From Chryseobacterium sp. PMSZPI (GTDB taxonomy: Bacteria > Bacteroidota > Bacteroidia > Flavobacteriales > Weeksellaceae), in contig NZ_PIZV01000038.1 in the NCBI RefSeq assembly GCF_002835665.1, positions 1-64,000 on the forward strand: a stretch of 64,000 nt of DNA. The letters run 5' to 3'. The translations under genes were made by a program, and so were the position numbers. Under the pieces are notes generated by a model, which searched no databases, was not told where the DNA came from, and saw nothing but the letters and a program-made list of their open reading frames with translations. Shown in pieces: positions 53,301 to 62,763 of the stretch. Position 1 is the stretch's first letter, and each line of letters opens with the position of its first letter.

Positions 53301-53398
53301 GAAGAATCAATGTTTCTGCTTTAGTAAAAGGTGGATATGTTATTACAATAGATGATAAAGGTATGGAGCAATTCAGATCTAAATTTATCAAAAAATAA
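50387..53398 (+). CDS. Secreted reprolysin-like metalloprotease (FnIII, GEVED, T9SS)
   Basis: A 1003-residue secreted protein. Signal peptide MKRLLTTLMCAFVGGAMFGQ. A propeptide-like region (residues 20-200) contains VYSFPVVVKELADQYQLGSYIG. The metzincin core has HELGHQLGANH at residues 362-372 (zinc ligands His362, His366, His372; Glu363 catalytic) and the Met-turn at GYAG with Met394 just before it, as in M12B/reprolysin-like enzymes. A fibronectin III domain follows near residue 672, then a GEVED domain (AAWIDYNKNGVFESNEKV, ending YGETEDYNV) and a type A T9SS sorting domain (about 930-1003). Its N-terminal ~640 residues are paralogous to the 1666-residue neighbour. Confidence 0.93.
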   Translation: MKRLLTTLMCAFVGGAMFGQWTPATANVNSGKRDVAIKATRMETYFKLDLDQLRSQLRGAQEMGANSKPVMVSIPMLDGKIQRFNVYSFPVVVKELADQYQLGSYIGTAVDDPTQQIRFSVAPNDFQSMLFKDGNYEFIEPVDKSTGLYSVHPKTQKTGNKAFECSTTEKPSAVQSLQNLYNNANSFAHQPGSFSRSSDKKFRTMRLALSVTGEYTTYFNGVPGAIAAINATMTRVNGVFEKDFALHLYVQNFQNIIFPNPVTDPYSDAVLTPPAVGGAAGAWNGELMNALHTYVGEANFDIGHLFGATGGGGNAGCIGCVCSDDMTLDQYGDPVAYKGSGFTSPADGKPYGDNFDIDYVAHELGHQLGANHTYSNRIEGTGVNMEPGSGSTIMGYAGITGAATDVQAHSDPYFHKASIGQVQTNLMNTTCDVETNVSNNPPVIAALSNYTIPKKTAFVLTANVTDPENDPMTYTWEQVDSGMTVSQTINKTNIGTTTYGASFRSVLPSTSPTRYFPKFSSVIAGALDNSLNTWESTSQVARTSNFAITARDNNANVQQQQTSTAQQTITVGNDGPFQVTQAYMYTNAASNLTWDVANTSNAPYSVANVKIDYSTDNGTTWTVLTPSTPNDGTEPFTMPGTLNGQTILMRVSSIGNVFYAVKKVYVNTQSTCGTAPVGVTVQNITINGAGVTWAPVSGADSYVVQYKLASASTWSQVTASTNSATLSGLMDCLSYQVQVASVCSGVTGSYSTPVTFSTPCVTYCTTGATASGVDNYISNVSLGAVNNATGGTLYSDFTANAGLQIVLQPGSINTINVALTTTTGATANAMAAWIDYNKNGVFESNEKVINMPVTNLVVGITNKTATFTVPASAVTNSPLRMRVMTVLASPVGASLPDSFACASYSYGETEDYNVIITNNLGTSETGLKNSDIQIYPNPVTDVLNVTKVSDKATYKIYSAAGQLVNEGSVNSGRINVSALVKGGYVITIDDKGMEQFRSKFIKK

Positions 53399-53422
53399 AA
53401 GTAATCTCATTTTGAATTATTC

Positions 53423-53454
53423 GTAATCCCCGAGTTCTCTCGGGGATTACTTTA
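53423..53454 (+). terminator. Terminator after the first reprolysin-like gene
   Basis: A perfect 12-bp stem GTAATCCCCGAG / CTCGGGGATTAC with loop TTCT, then TTTATTT. Confidence 0.88.
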
Positions 53455-53534
53455 TTTAAGGTATAATGTGAATTATTATTTAATTTTTTCAAAAAAAAAC
53501 TAATTGTGCTTATAAATTAATAATAAAAAATGAT

Positions 53535-53542
53535 TAGATTTG
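53535..53542 (+). promoter_or_regulatory. Candidate -7 box (TAGATTTG) in the gap before the 1229-residue protein
   Basis: Matches TAnnTTTG, 151 bases before the ATG. If used it gives a long leader; the rest of this 295-base gap is AT-rich without other visible features. Confidence 0.3.
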
Positions 53543-53693
53543 TGCTTATACAAAATAAACTTCTTCGTGAAAAATTTTATAGCTTTTTCGAATTTTATAA
53601 TAATTTTCATAGATGTGTTTGTTTATTGTGTAAAATAGATTTCAAAAAATTAATTTTTTAGCTAAAATGTATAATGTATAAAATTCTATAAGT

Positions 53694-56600
53694 ATGAGGA
53701 AAATTTTACTATTTTTTGCCTTTATGCTTGCTTTTATTCCGAAATTGTCGGGACAAACGGGGCAAATTGGTACAGGGACAGCTACTACAAATTATCTTCC
53801 CGTCTATTCTTGTTATGGCTACAATTATTCGCAGCAATTGTACACAGCGGCGGAAATGACAGCTGCTATTGGGACAACTAATACAGTGATTACCAAAATT
53901 AGATTTTATGTTAGTAGTACGGCATCTACTCAGGCTAATTATAACCAATGGACAGTTTACTTAGGAAATACTACAAAGACCAGCTTTGCCTCTACAACAG
54001 ACTGGGTTCCGGTATCTCAAATGTCTATGGTGTATTCTGGAACATTACCTAATATGACATCCGGAACATGGGTAGAACTTGCATTAGCTACTCCTTTTGT
54101 TTGGAATGGAACTGGTAATCTTGTTGTGGCAGTAAATGAAACTGCTCCAAGTTATTCTTGTACTGCTTCGTGGGGTTCTTATACTTCAACCAGTAATACG
54201 GGAATGTATTATTACAGTGACACCGTAACTCCGGACCCGGCTTCACCACCTACTGCATCCAGTAGAGTTTCCAGTATTCCGAGGTTACAGTTTGACAGTT
54301 CTCCACCATCTTCTTGTATGTTCCCAACTGCCGTTACAACGAGTGCAATCACATCCAATAGTGCGCAAGTGAGCTGGACAGCACCAACTCCTGCTCCTGC
54401 TAATGGATATGACGTATATTATAATACGACCGGAGTTGCTCCAAATGCAAGTACTGTTTTGAATGCTAGTAACTCTGTGCAAACGACGGCTAGTCCGGTA
54501 ACTATTCCGGGGTTAGCTTCCAGTACAAAATATTATGTATGGGTGAGATCAAAATGTGCCTCTCAGCAGAGTATTTGGGTTTCTACGGCTCCATTTACTA
54601 CGCTTTGTTCTGCCGTTACTACGCTTCCTTGGACAGAAAATTTTGACTCTATGAGCTCTATAGGAACTGGTATTGTCCCAATTTGTTGGAAACAAATAGC
54701 AGGTACTTATCCTTGGAATTCTGTAAATACAGGATCTACAACATTCAATGCACCTCGATCTGCACCGAATTATATGAGTATTCAATATGGTAATTCAAAT
54801 GCCAGTCAACTTTGGACACCTAGTTTTGCATTGACTGCAGGTAAGACCTATGAATTTTCATTCTATTATAATACAGGGGGAACCGGTAGTTCTTATGTAG
54901 GGTATACAGGTAATGTTTTGGTGAATACTGCACAATCTGCGACGGGAGCCACTGCATTAGGAACATTTATTACTGCAACGCAAGGGACTACAGACTATAC
55001 TTTATATAAGGTATATTATACACCTACTGCATCAGGAAATTATAATTTCGGATTAAATGTTTCGGCAACAAGTTCACCTTGGTACCTTGGGGTAGATGAC
55101 TTCAAATTGAGAGTTGCTCCTACATGTTTAGATCCGCAAGGTCTAAATGTTTTAAATGTAACCACTTCAAGTGCTACAATACAATGGACGGTACCAACTC
55201 CGGCACCGGCTGGAGGATATGATGTTTATTATACAACATCAGCTGCAACTCCTGCACCGACTGTAACTCCTCAATATTCTGGAGTTAGCGGACCTACTCA
55301 AGTGATAAGTGGATTAGCAGCAAGTACTACCTATTATATTTGGGTAAGAGCAAGATGTAGTGCTTCTGATATCGGAGATTGGACGGGACCTCTTAAGGTT
55401 TATACCAATTATTGTGCTCCTACAGGAGGAACATCTTCAACAACATATTATTTGAAGGAGATTAAAACTACCGGAGGATTTACCAATCTTGCTTATACCG
55501 GTTCATCATATAGTGCATATGTAAACAATTCGGCGACAACGTTCTCTGTATTGCCGGGTGCTTCTTTGAATTTTAGTATGACCGGAGTAGGAAATTCTTC
55601 TTATTATTATTTATGGATAGACTGGAATAATGATATGGTATTCGATGCTGCAACAGAAACAGTTTATTTTTCGAATGGCTATGTTGCATCTGGATCGGGA
55701 ACAATTAATTCTACAGGTCATGCATCAGGTTCTTATAGAGCAAGGTTTGCTACATCTTGGTCCGGTGCTATCACTCCTTGTGGTCCGGCTTCATATGGAA
55801 ACTATGTAGATTTTACTTTTGTTATTAAGCCATGTTCTACAACAGCTCCTACAAATGTTTACGTAGATGCGATTGCCCATAATGCTGCAACAGTACATTG
55901 GACAGCTTCTCAAGATAACCTTAATTATAAAGTATATTGGAGACCAGTAGGAACTACAGGATGGCCAAATTCATCTACAGTAATAGCAGCCCCTGCAAAC
56001 AATTATATTATGACAGGTTTACTGCCTGTTACTAACTACGAAGTAAAAGTAGTTGCGCTTTGTAATACGACGGAAGGAAATGCGAATCCGGTATCATTTG
56101 TTACAAGATGTGATCCTACCCCTCCAAACGTAACGATCAGTAATATTACCCCTACAAGTGGATTAATTACATGGGCACCACTGGCTGCTAGCTCTACATA
56201 TATTATGAGATGGAGAGAAGTGGGACCTACTGGACCTGGGGTATGGCATAATGTTAATTTACCTTCGCCTCCAACCAATACTTATACCCTTGGTGGGTTA
56301 AGTCCATATACTACGTATGAAGTACAAGTGGCTAACCAATGTATTGGTGACCTGAATCCGAATCCGTATTCGAATCCAAAAGCGTTTACGACAGAAAGAG
56401 TATGCGAACTTCCGCCTCCGGGATTAACAATTACACAATTATTCCCAACATCAGCTGAAGTTAAATGGGATCCTTTCCCGGGAGCAACTTATGTTCTTAG
56501 ATATAGAAAAGTAGGTATTCCAAGCTGGACAGAAATTCCTAGCGTGACAAGTGCATTAGTGTTAAATGGATTAACAGAATTAACAAAATACGAAATGCAG

Positions 56601-57383
56601 GTTGTGAATATCTGTAATGGTACACCTGGTGCTTATACTCCTCCATATTATTTTACAACACCTACTGTAGTATACTGTAATATGGGTTCAACAAGTTCAG
56701 CGGCAGAATATATTTCCAGAGTTACTGTAAAGCCAAATGGAAAACCTGTAATGGATAATACATCAGGAGCATCTACGTATACAGACTACACAGGAGTTCC
56801 TAAAACATTTATTGAATTGATCCAAGGTTCTACTGACAATGAAATTACGATCGAGAAAAAATGGACGGGAGCTAGTTATAATGATGGGGTTGCTGTTTGG
56901 ATTGATTTTAATAGAAACGGAGAATTTGATATTAGTGAAAGAGTATTTACTTCACCTCCAAATACTACAAGTCCGGTTTCAGGGAAATTTAATGTACCGG
57001 TAGACGCATTTGTAAGTATGACAGACTACAAATATGTTGTAATGAGAGTGGCAATGCAAAGAGATGGCATCCCTGTTAATTGTACTAATTTTATGAATGG
57101 AGAAGTTGAAGATTACACGGTGAGAATTTCTAAAAAGGCAGTTTCAAATCCTACGGACCAAACAGAGATTCTTATTTACCCTAATCCGGTAAGCTCCGTA
57201 TTGTACGTTAAAAATATCAGCAAAAAAGCTAAATATAAAATTTACAATGTAACAGGACAAGTAGTCTCAAATGGTATCCTATTGAACAACCAAATCAACG
57301 TAAGCCGATTAATCAACGGTGTTTATGTAATAGACATTGATGATAATGGTAATACGATTCAAAAGAAATTTATTAAAGAATAA
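53694..57383 (+). CDS. Large secreted adhesin-like protein (FnIII, GEVED, T9SS), no protease domain
   Basis: A 1229-residue secreted protein. Signal peptide MRKILLFFAFMLAFIPKLSGQ. An N-terminal beta domain (to ~200) is followed by FnIII (~208-305), a MAM/anchor-J-like jelly roll starting LPWTENFDSM (~310-475), FnIII (~477-570) and a GEVED-like domain whose motif is eroded (ends SYGNYVDFTFVI). Three FnIII units come next (~715, ~805, ~904, the last starting CELPPPGLTITQLFPTSAEVKW), then a complete GEVED domain (~1000-1145, NGEVEDYTVRI) and a type A T9SS sorting domain (IYPNPVSSVLYVKNISKKAK). No catalytic motif is seen, so adhesion or glycan binding is likely. Its last ~425 residues closely match the 1666-residue neighbour. 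Confidence 0.9.
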   Translation: MRKILLFFAFMLAFIPKLSGQTGQIGTGTATTNYLPVYSCYGYNYSQQLYTAAEMTAAIGTTNTVITKIRFYVSSTASTQANYNQWTVYLGNTTKTSFASTTDWVPVSQMSMVYSGTLPNMTSGTWVELALATPFVWNGTGNLVVAVNETAPSYSCTASWGSYTSTSNTGMYYYSDTVTPDPASPPTASSRVSSIPRLQFDSSPPSSCMFPTAVTTSAITSNSAQVSWTAPTPAPANGYDVYYNTTGVAPNASTVLNASNSVQTTASPVTIPGLASSTKYYVWVRSKCASQQSIWVSTAPFTTLCSAVTTLPWTENFDSMSSIGTGIVPICWKQIAGTYPWNSVNTGSTTFNAPRSAPNYMSIQYGNSNASQLWTPSFALTAGKTYEFSFYYNTGGTGSSYVGYTGNVLVNTAQSATGATALGTFITATQGTTDYTLYKVYYTPTASGNYNFGLNVSATSSPWYLGVDDFKLRVAPTCLDPQGLNVLNVTTSSATIQWTVPTPAPAGGYDVYYTTSAATPAPTVTPQYSGVSGPTQVISGLAASTTYYIWVRARCSASDIGDWTGPLKVYTNYCAPTGGTSSTTYYLKEIKTTGGFTNLAYTGSSYSAYVNNSATTFSVLPGASLNFSMTGVGNSSYYYLWIDWNNDMVFDAATETVYFSNGYVASGSGTINSTGHASGSYRARFATSWSGAITPCGPASYGNYVDFTFVIKPCSTTAPTNVYVDAIAHNAATVHWTASQDNLNYKVYWRPVGTTGWPNSSTVIAAPANNYIMTGLLPVTNYEVKVVALCNTTEGNANPVSFVTRCDPTPPNVTISNITPTSGLITWAPLAASSTYIMRWREVGPTGPGVWHNVNLPSPPTNTYTLGGLSPYTTYEVQVANQCIGDLNPNPYSNPKAFTTERVCELPPPGLTITQLFPTSAEVKWDPFPGATYVLRYRKVGIPSWTEIPSVTSALVLNGLTELTKYEMQVVNICNGTPGAYTPPYYFTTPTVVYCNMGSTSSAAEYISRVTVKPNGKPVMDNTSGASTYTDYTGVPKTFIELIQGSTDNEITIEKKWTGASYNDGVAVWIDFNRNGEFDISERVFTSPPNTTSPVSGKFNVPVDAFVSMTDYKYVVMRVAMQRDGIPVNCTNFMNGEVEDYTVRISKKAVSNPTDQTEILIYPNPVSSVLYVKNISKKAKYKIYNVTGQVVSNGILLNNQINVSRLINGVYVIDIDDNGNTIQKKFIKE

Positions 57384-57408
57384 ATTAAAACTTAAAACTT
57401 AAATATAG

Positions 57409-57440
57409 AATAAGCTTCCGGAAATGGAAGCTTATTTTTT
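57409..57440 (+). terminator. Terminator after the 1229-residue protein gene
   Basis: AATAAGCTTCC, 6-base loop, GGAAGCTTATT, then T run. Confidence 0.88.
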
Positions 57441-57658
57441 TTATAGAAGTAAGTATTAGAATAAAAAGCTCAAAATAAACATAAACATTTGATCTTTTTT
57501 TGTTTTAAAATAGATTTTCTGTGATTTTATCATTCAATAAATGTTGAAATTTTAATACAAATTCAATATAATAATTTATATTTTTAATTTATATTGAGTT
57601 TTATTATTGAGTTTTCATTGTTTTGGTATTTTGTATTTTTAATTGATAAAATAAAAGC

Positions 57659-57666
57659 TAAATTTG
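57659..57666 (+). promoter_or_regulatory. Candidate -7 box (TAAATTTG) of the 1666-residue protein gene
   Basis: Full match to TAnnTTTG, 30 bases before the ATG. Confidence 0.45.
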
Positions 57667-57696
57667 TGATATTAATACAAATTTTAAAAAAGAATT

Positions 57697-60600
57697 ATGA
57701 AGAAAATTTTTACTTCTTTCTTTTTCTTTTATTTGTTTGCAATGACTCATGCTCAATGGGCGCAAACCATTTTTAATGGAAAAAGACTTCAAAATGAGAC
57801 CAAGCCTAAAGGGTATTATACTCTGGATATCTCATTGCTAAAATCACAATTGGCCAATGCACAGGAATCAGGACCGAATGCAAAACCTGTTATTATCTCA
57901 CTCCCCACTCTTAGCGGAAAAATGGAAAAATTTGCTGTTTACAGTTTTCCGGTTGTAGTGAAAGAGCTGGCAGAACAATATCAATTGGGTTCTTATGTAG
58001 GGGTAGGGATTGATAATCCTTCTAAATATTTGAGATTCAGCTTAGCGCCTAACGATTTCCAATCAATGATTATCACCGGAGAAGGGTCTGAATTTATTGA
58101 ACCAGCGAATACGACTAAAACGGTTTATGGAGTTCATTACAAAACCCAAGGTAGTAAAACCGGTTTTGTATGCTCTGCAGAGGAAAGTAAAGACGCTAAA
58201 CATGATATTGAAGAACTTTATAAAAATGGACATTCATTTGATAAGCAACCTACTAATTTTGCCAGGTCTTCTGATAGAAAATACAGAACATTAAGATTGG
58301 CTCTTAGTGCTTGTGGTGAATATACGCAGTTTCATGGAGGAACGGTAGCAGGAGCAATGACTGCAATTAATGCAACACTCACAAGGATCAACGGTGTATA
58401 TGAAAAGGAATTTGCTGTACACCTGAATATGCAGAATTATCCCAACTTAATTTATACAGATCCTAATACAGATCCCTATTCTGTTTATTCAGCGACTGGT
58501 AATGGAACTGGTCTATTGTGGAATAATGAATTACAACAAGTTCTTACCTCAAATGTTGGGAATAGTAATTATGATATTGGGCATTTGCTTGCTGGTCCAC
58601 AAAGAGGTGGAAATGCAGGTTGTGTTGGTTGTATTTGCAGAGATAATGTTGTGCCTACGCAAAATGATAAAGGCTCCGGATGGACATCTTGGGGAAACCG
58701 CCAACCACAAGGAGATCCTTATGATATAGACTATGTAGCTCATGAGTTAGGACATCAGTTAGGAGGTATACATTGTTTTACCTATGATGGTGGTCAGTTG
58801 GGGTCAGAACCTTTTGTTGAGCCGGGATCTGGTAGCTCTATTATGGGGTATGCGGGTATAACAAATAATAGTGCTCCTCCAGGGACCACAACAGATGTTC
58901 AACCTAATTCTGATCCTTATTTCAATACACTTAATATCAGAGATATTCAGACTAATTTAATTAATAAAACATGCGATGTTGAAACTTCAATTACGAATAC
59001 TCCTCCTGTAATTGCTGCACTACCTACTTATAATATACCAAAGGGGACTGCTTTCGTTTTGAAGGCTTCAGCTACAGATGCTGAAAATGATCCGCTAACT
59101 TATAATTGGGAAGAAATAGATTTTGCAACTCAAACTATCAATTCCGGTAATCTGGGGAATACTTCAACCGGACCGTCTTTTAGATCTGTAATGCATACAA
59201 CAAATCCTACAAGATATTTTCCAAGACTATCCTCTGTGCTGGCGGGAGTTTTGAATAATTCTAATAACTTGTGGGAAGCCGTGTCTACAGTGGCAAGAAC
59301 GACAAAGTTTACAGTTACTGTCAGAGATAATCATCCCATCTCAACTCAACAGCAGACCCAAAGTGCTACTCAGACGATTATTGTTGGAAATAATGGGCCA
59401 TTCAAAGTAAATCCTGGAACAGTTTATAATAATGGTCCTACAACCGTAACATGGGATGTGGTAAATACAAATGCGGCTCCATACAATGCTCCAAATGTAA
59501 AAATAGATTTTACTACAGATAACGGAGCAACCTGGAACGTAGTTGCGGCTTCCACACCTAATGACGGTACTGAAGCTTTAGATTTTAGTTCTTTTCCGCT
59601 TACAGTAGGGGGAACTGCCAAGGTCAGAGTAAGTGCTGTCAATAATGTATTTTATGCCATAGGTACAAGTAATATAGATACATTGCCTATCTGTACATCC
59701 AATCCTCCTGGAGGAATTGTAGTGTCTGCTCTTACGCAAAACTCAGCAACTATTACCTGGAATGCATCGTTTAATGCAACTTATGTAGTGCAATATAGGG
59801 TTGCCGGAACAACCAACTGGACAACTGTTACACCAACGCCTACTACCAATACAACAATCCTGAGCAATTTAACAGCAGGAACACATTATGAAGTTCGGGT
59901 AGCAAATATTTGTTCAGGAGTAACAGGTAATTTCTCTGCAGTTACAATTTTTATGACCCCATATTGTGCGGCTACTTCAAGTAACACAAATAATGGATAC
60001 ATCTCAAATGTAACGGTAGCTGCTACCAATTCTTATACAATGAGTAATAATTCGGGTGCTAATAACTATACAGATTATGCATCAGATGCTACAAAATTAA
60101 TTACTCTTGTTCGTGGTACGGCGAATAATAATATTTCAGTTTCTAAATCATGGCCGGCTGCTATGAGCAATAAGGCAGTAAGTGTCTGGATAGATTTTGA
60201 TAAAAATGGAGTTTTCGATACTGGCGAAAGAATTTTAAATGGAGCTAATAATCAAACGACTCCGGTGACAGGACCTTTTTCTGTGCCAGCAACAGCTTAT
60301 GCCGGACCTCTTACAACACGTATGCGTGTAGTATTGAGAGATACCAGTAACCCTAATGCTTGTGGATCTTTTACCAATGGAGAAGTGGAAGATTATGCAG
60401 TAAAAATTATTGATATGCCTGCATGTACCAGTGCAGCACCATCTAATATTACTATAACCAATCTTACTCCTAATTCTGCTAATGTTTCATGGGCAGCTAC
60501 TACCGGAGCTGTATATGTGCTAAGACATAGACAGGTGGGTACAGGAAACTGGACTACGATAGATCCGGTACCTGCACCGGGGAATAATTATACCATCACG

Positions 60601-62697
60601 AATTTAACAGAGCAGACTCAATATGAAGTACAGGTAGCAACAAAATGTAATGGTACACAAGGAGCATTTTCTCCTTCCCAACAATTTACAACCCCGCCAT
60701 TATCATACTGCCCAATGACAGGAACAGGGACAAGTAATTATATCTCTAATGTAACAATTACTCCTGTGAATCCTGCATTACCTGTAATGAATAATACTTC
60801 TGTACAAACAAATTATACCAGCTATACTACCCCTGCTACATTAATTACATTAGAAATTGGCTCTACTAATAATAAAATTTCAGTATCAAAAGGATGGACG
60901 GGAACAGCAGATAATACAGCGGTTACAGCCTGGATTGATTTTAACAGAAATGGACAGTTTGAAAGCTCTGAAAGAATTCTTATTTCATCAGCTAATACGA
61001 CAAGTCCTGTTACTGCCTTATTTGATGTGCCGGCAAATGCATATTCCGGAACATTAACTACTACAATGAGAGTTGTATTACAGAGATCAAGCGCCCCTAC
61101 GATATGTCAGAATGCTATAAATGGAGAAGTAGAAGATTATGTGGTAAAATTAAAACCATGTAGCACAGCTACCCCAACAGGATTAACATTTAATTCGGTA
61201 ACGCATAATTCAGCCATCATTAATTGGACTGGTGCTGCTAATAACCTTACTTACCTGTTGCAATATAGAGTACAAGGGACAACAGTATGGACGAATGTAT
61301 ATGTTGCAAGTGTTCCATATACTTTAAGTAATCTACAACCATCTACTACCTATGAAGTCCAGGTAGCAGCAAACTGTGGAATTACTAATGGAGCATTTAC
61401 TCCTATTGGGACATTTTCCACAAGATGTGACCCTACACCTCCGGGAGTCAGTGTGAGTAATATAACTTCAAATTCTGCTCTAATAAAGTGGACTCCAACT
61501 GTTGCAGGTGTAACTTATACAATGAGGTGGAGAAAGGTAGGAGCAACGGCATGGTCAAGTCCAACAATTCCATTACCTGCTGCTCCTACAAATACTTATA
61601 CATTGAGTGGTTTGGATCCATATACTACTTATGAAGTGCAAATTGCCAACCAATGTGCAGGAGAAACCACGCTAAATCCATATTCGAATTCTAGTGTCTT
61701 TACAACAGAAAGAATATGTGAACTTCCGCCGCCGGGATTGACAATCACACAATTGTTTCCAACATCAGCAGAAATTAAATGGGATCCTTTTCCAGGAGCT
61801 ACTTATGTTTTGAGATATAGAAAGGTAGGAATTCCGAGCTGGACAACCATTCAGACCGCTACCAGCACATATATATTAACAGGATTAACAGAGCTTACCA
61901 AATATGAAATGCAGGTGGCCAACGTATGTAATGGCACTACTGCAGCTTATACTCCGCCATATTATTTTACAACACCTACTATTATCTATTGTAAGATGGG
62001 AGCAGGAAGTTCAGCAAGTGAGCATATTGCTAAAGTTACTGTCAAGCCTAATGGCAAACCTGTTATGGAAAATACTTCAGGCCCGTCAACTTATACAGAT
62101 TATACAGGAGTTCCTAAAACATTTATAGAATTGATTCAAGGGTCTACCGGTAATGAGATTACCATCGAGAAAAAATGGACTGGAACGACTTATAAAGAAG
62201 GAATCGCAGTTTGGATTGACTTCAACAGGAATGGAGAGTTTGATATCAATGAAAGAGTGTTTACTTCTCCTCCAAATACAACCACTCCTGTAACGGGGAC
62301 ATTCAGTGTACCGGTGGATGCTTTTGTCAGTATGACCGATTATAAATATGTTGTCATGAGAGTGGCTATGCAAAGGGACGGCATACCTGTAAATTGTCTT
62401 GGTTTTGCGAATGGGGAAGTGGAAGATTATTCCGTAAGAATCTCTAAAAATGGTGTTCCTAATCCAATCAATCAAACTGATATTCTCATTTACCCTAATC
62501 CTGTAAGCTCAGTATTATATGTGAAAAATATTAGCAAGAAAGCTAAATATAAGATTTATGATGCTGTAGGACAGATTGTGGGAGATGGTATTCTGCTGAA
62601 CAATCAAATTAATGTAAGCAGATTAATCAATGGTGTTTATGTAATAGATATTGATGATAACGGTAATACAGTTCAAAAGAAATTTATTAAAGAATAA
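57697..62697 (+). CDS. Giant secreted reprolysin-like metalloprotease (multiple FnIII/GEVED, T9SS)
   Basis: A 1666-residue secreted protein, the largest in the window. Signal peptide MKKIFTSFFFFYLFAMTHAQ. The propeptide and metzincin core parallel the 1003-residue neighbour; HELGHQLGGIH is at residues 349-359 and the Met-turn Met at 383. C-terminal modules in order: FnIII (~666), GEVED (~756-905), FnIII (~909), GEVED (~1002-1150), FnIII (~1155, ~1244, ~1342), GEVED (~1430-1585), type A T9SS sorting domain (~1595-1666). The three GEVED domains end NGEVEDYAVKI, NGEVEDYVVKL and NGEVEDYSVRI. It is probably a surface or released protease with binding modules. The C-terminal ~425 residues are shared with the 1229-residue protein. 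Confidence 0.93.
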   Translation: MKKIFTSFFFFYLFAMTHAQWAQTIFNGKRLQNETKPKGYYTLDISLLKSQLANAQESGPNAKPVIISLPTLSGKMEKFAVYSFPVVVKELAEQYQLGSYVGVGIDNPSKYLRFSLAPNDFQSMIITGEGSEFIEPANTTKTVYGVHYKTQGSKTGFVCSAEESKDAKHDIEELYKNGHSFDKQPTNFARSSDRKYRTLRLALSACGEYTQFHGGTVAGAMTAINATLTRINGVYEKEFAVHLNMQNYPNLIYTDPNTDPYSVYSATGNGTGLLWNNELQQVLTSNVGNSNYDIGHLLAGPQRGGNAGCVGCICRDNVVPTQNDKGSGWTSWGNRQPQGDPYDIDYVAHELGHQLGGIHCFTYDGGQLGSEPFVEPGSGSSIMGYAGITNNSAPPGTTTDVQPNSDPYFNTLNIRDIQTNLINKTCDVETSITNTPPVIAALPTYNIPKGTAFVLKASATDAENDPLTYNWEEIDFATQTINSGNLGNTSTGPSFRSVMHTTNPTRYFPRLSSVLAGVLNNSNNLWEAVSTVARTTKFTVTVRDNHPISTQQQTQSATQTIIVGNNGPFKVNPGTVYNNGPTTVTWDVVNTNAAPYNAPNVKIDFTTDNGATWNVVAASTPNDGTEALDFSSFPLTVGGTAKVRVSAVNNVFYAIGTSNIDTLPICTSNPPGGIVVSALTQNSATITWNASFNATYVVQYRVAGTTNWTTVTPTPTTNTTILSNLTAGTHYEVRVANICSGVTGNFSAVTIFMTPYCAATSSNTNNGYISNVTVAATNSYTMSNNSGANNYTDYASDATKLITLVRGTANNNISVSKSWPAAMSNKAVSVWIDFDKNGVFDTGERILNGANNQTTPVTGPFSVPATAYAGPLTTRMRVVLRDTSNPNACGSFTNGEVEDYAVKIIDMPACTSAAPSNITITNLTPNSANVSWAATTGAVYVLRHRQVGTGNWTTIDPVPAPGNNYTITNLTEQTQYEVQVATKCNGTQGAFSPSQQFTTPPLSYCPMTGTGTSNYISNVTITPVNPALPVMNNTSVQTNYTSYTTPATLITLEIGSTNNKISVSKGWTGTADNTAVTAWIDFNRNGQFESSERILISSANTTSPVTALFDVPANAYSGTLTTTMRVVLQRSSAPTICQNAINGEVEDYVVKLKPCSTATPTGLTFNSVTHNSAIINWTGAANNLTYLLQYRVQGTTVWTNVYVASVPYTLSNLQPSTTYEVQVAANCGITNGAFTPIGTFSTRCDPTPPGVSVSNITSNSALIKWTPTVAGVTYTMRWRKVGATAWSSPTIPLPAAPTNTYTLSGLDPYTTYEVQIANQCAGETTLNPYSNSSVFTTERICELPPPGLTITQLFPTSAEIKWDPFPGATYVLRYRKVGIPSWTTIQTATSTYILTGLTELTKYEMQVANVCNGTTAAYTPPYYFTTPTIIYCKMGAGSSASEHIAKVTVKPNGKPVMENTSGPSTYTDYTGVPKTFIELIQGSTGNEITIEKKWTGTTYKEGIAVWIDFNRNGEFDINERVFTSPPNTTTPVTGTFSVPVDAFVSMTDYKYVVMRVAMQRDGIPVNCLGFANGEVEDYSVRISKNGVPNPINQTDILIYPNPVSSVLYVKNISKKAKYKIYDAVGQIVGDGILLNNQINVSRLINGVYVIDIDDNGNTVQKKFIKE

Positions 62698-62719
62698 TAA
62701 TGTAACTTTTTTATAAAAA

Positions 62720-62752
62720 ATGAGCCCTCCGAAAAGAGGGCTTATTTTTTTA
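62720..62752. terminator. Terminator between the T9SS cluster and coaE
   Basis: AGCCCTC (62723-62729), loop CGAAAA, GAGGGCT (62736-62742), with A run before and T run after; it can serve both converging genes. Confidence 0.82.
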
Positions 62753-62763
62753 TTCAAATTGAT

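Larger units (their letters stand above)
57384..57696. other. Gap between the last two T9SS cargo genes
   Basis: 313 bases. It contains the terminator at 57409-57440 and a TAAATTTG box at 57659-57666, 30 bases before the next ATG, which is the probable -7 element. The remainder is extremely AT-rich with no gene. Confidence 0.5.

Noticed and set aside
53694-57383. Metalloprotease like its neighbours
   Set aside because: No HExxH motif is present anywhere in the 1229 residues.
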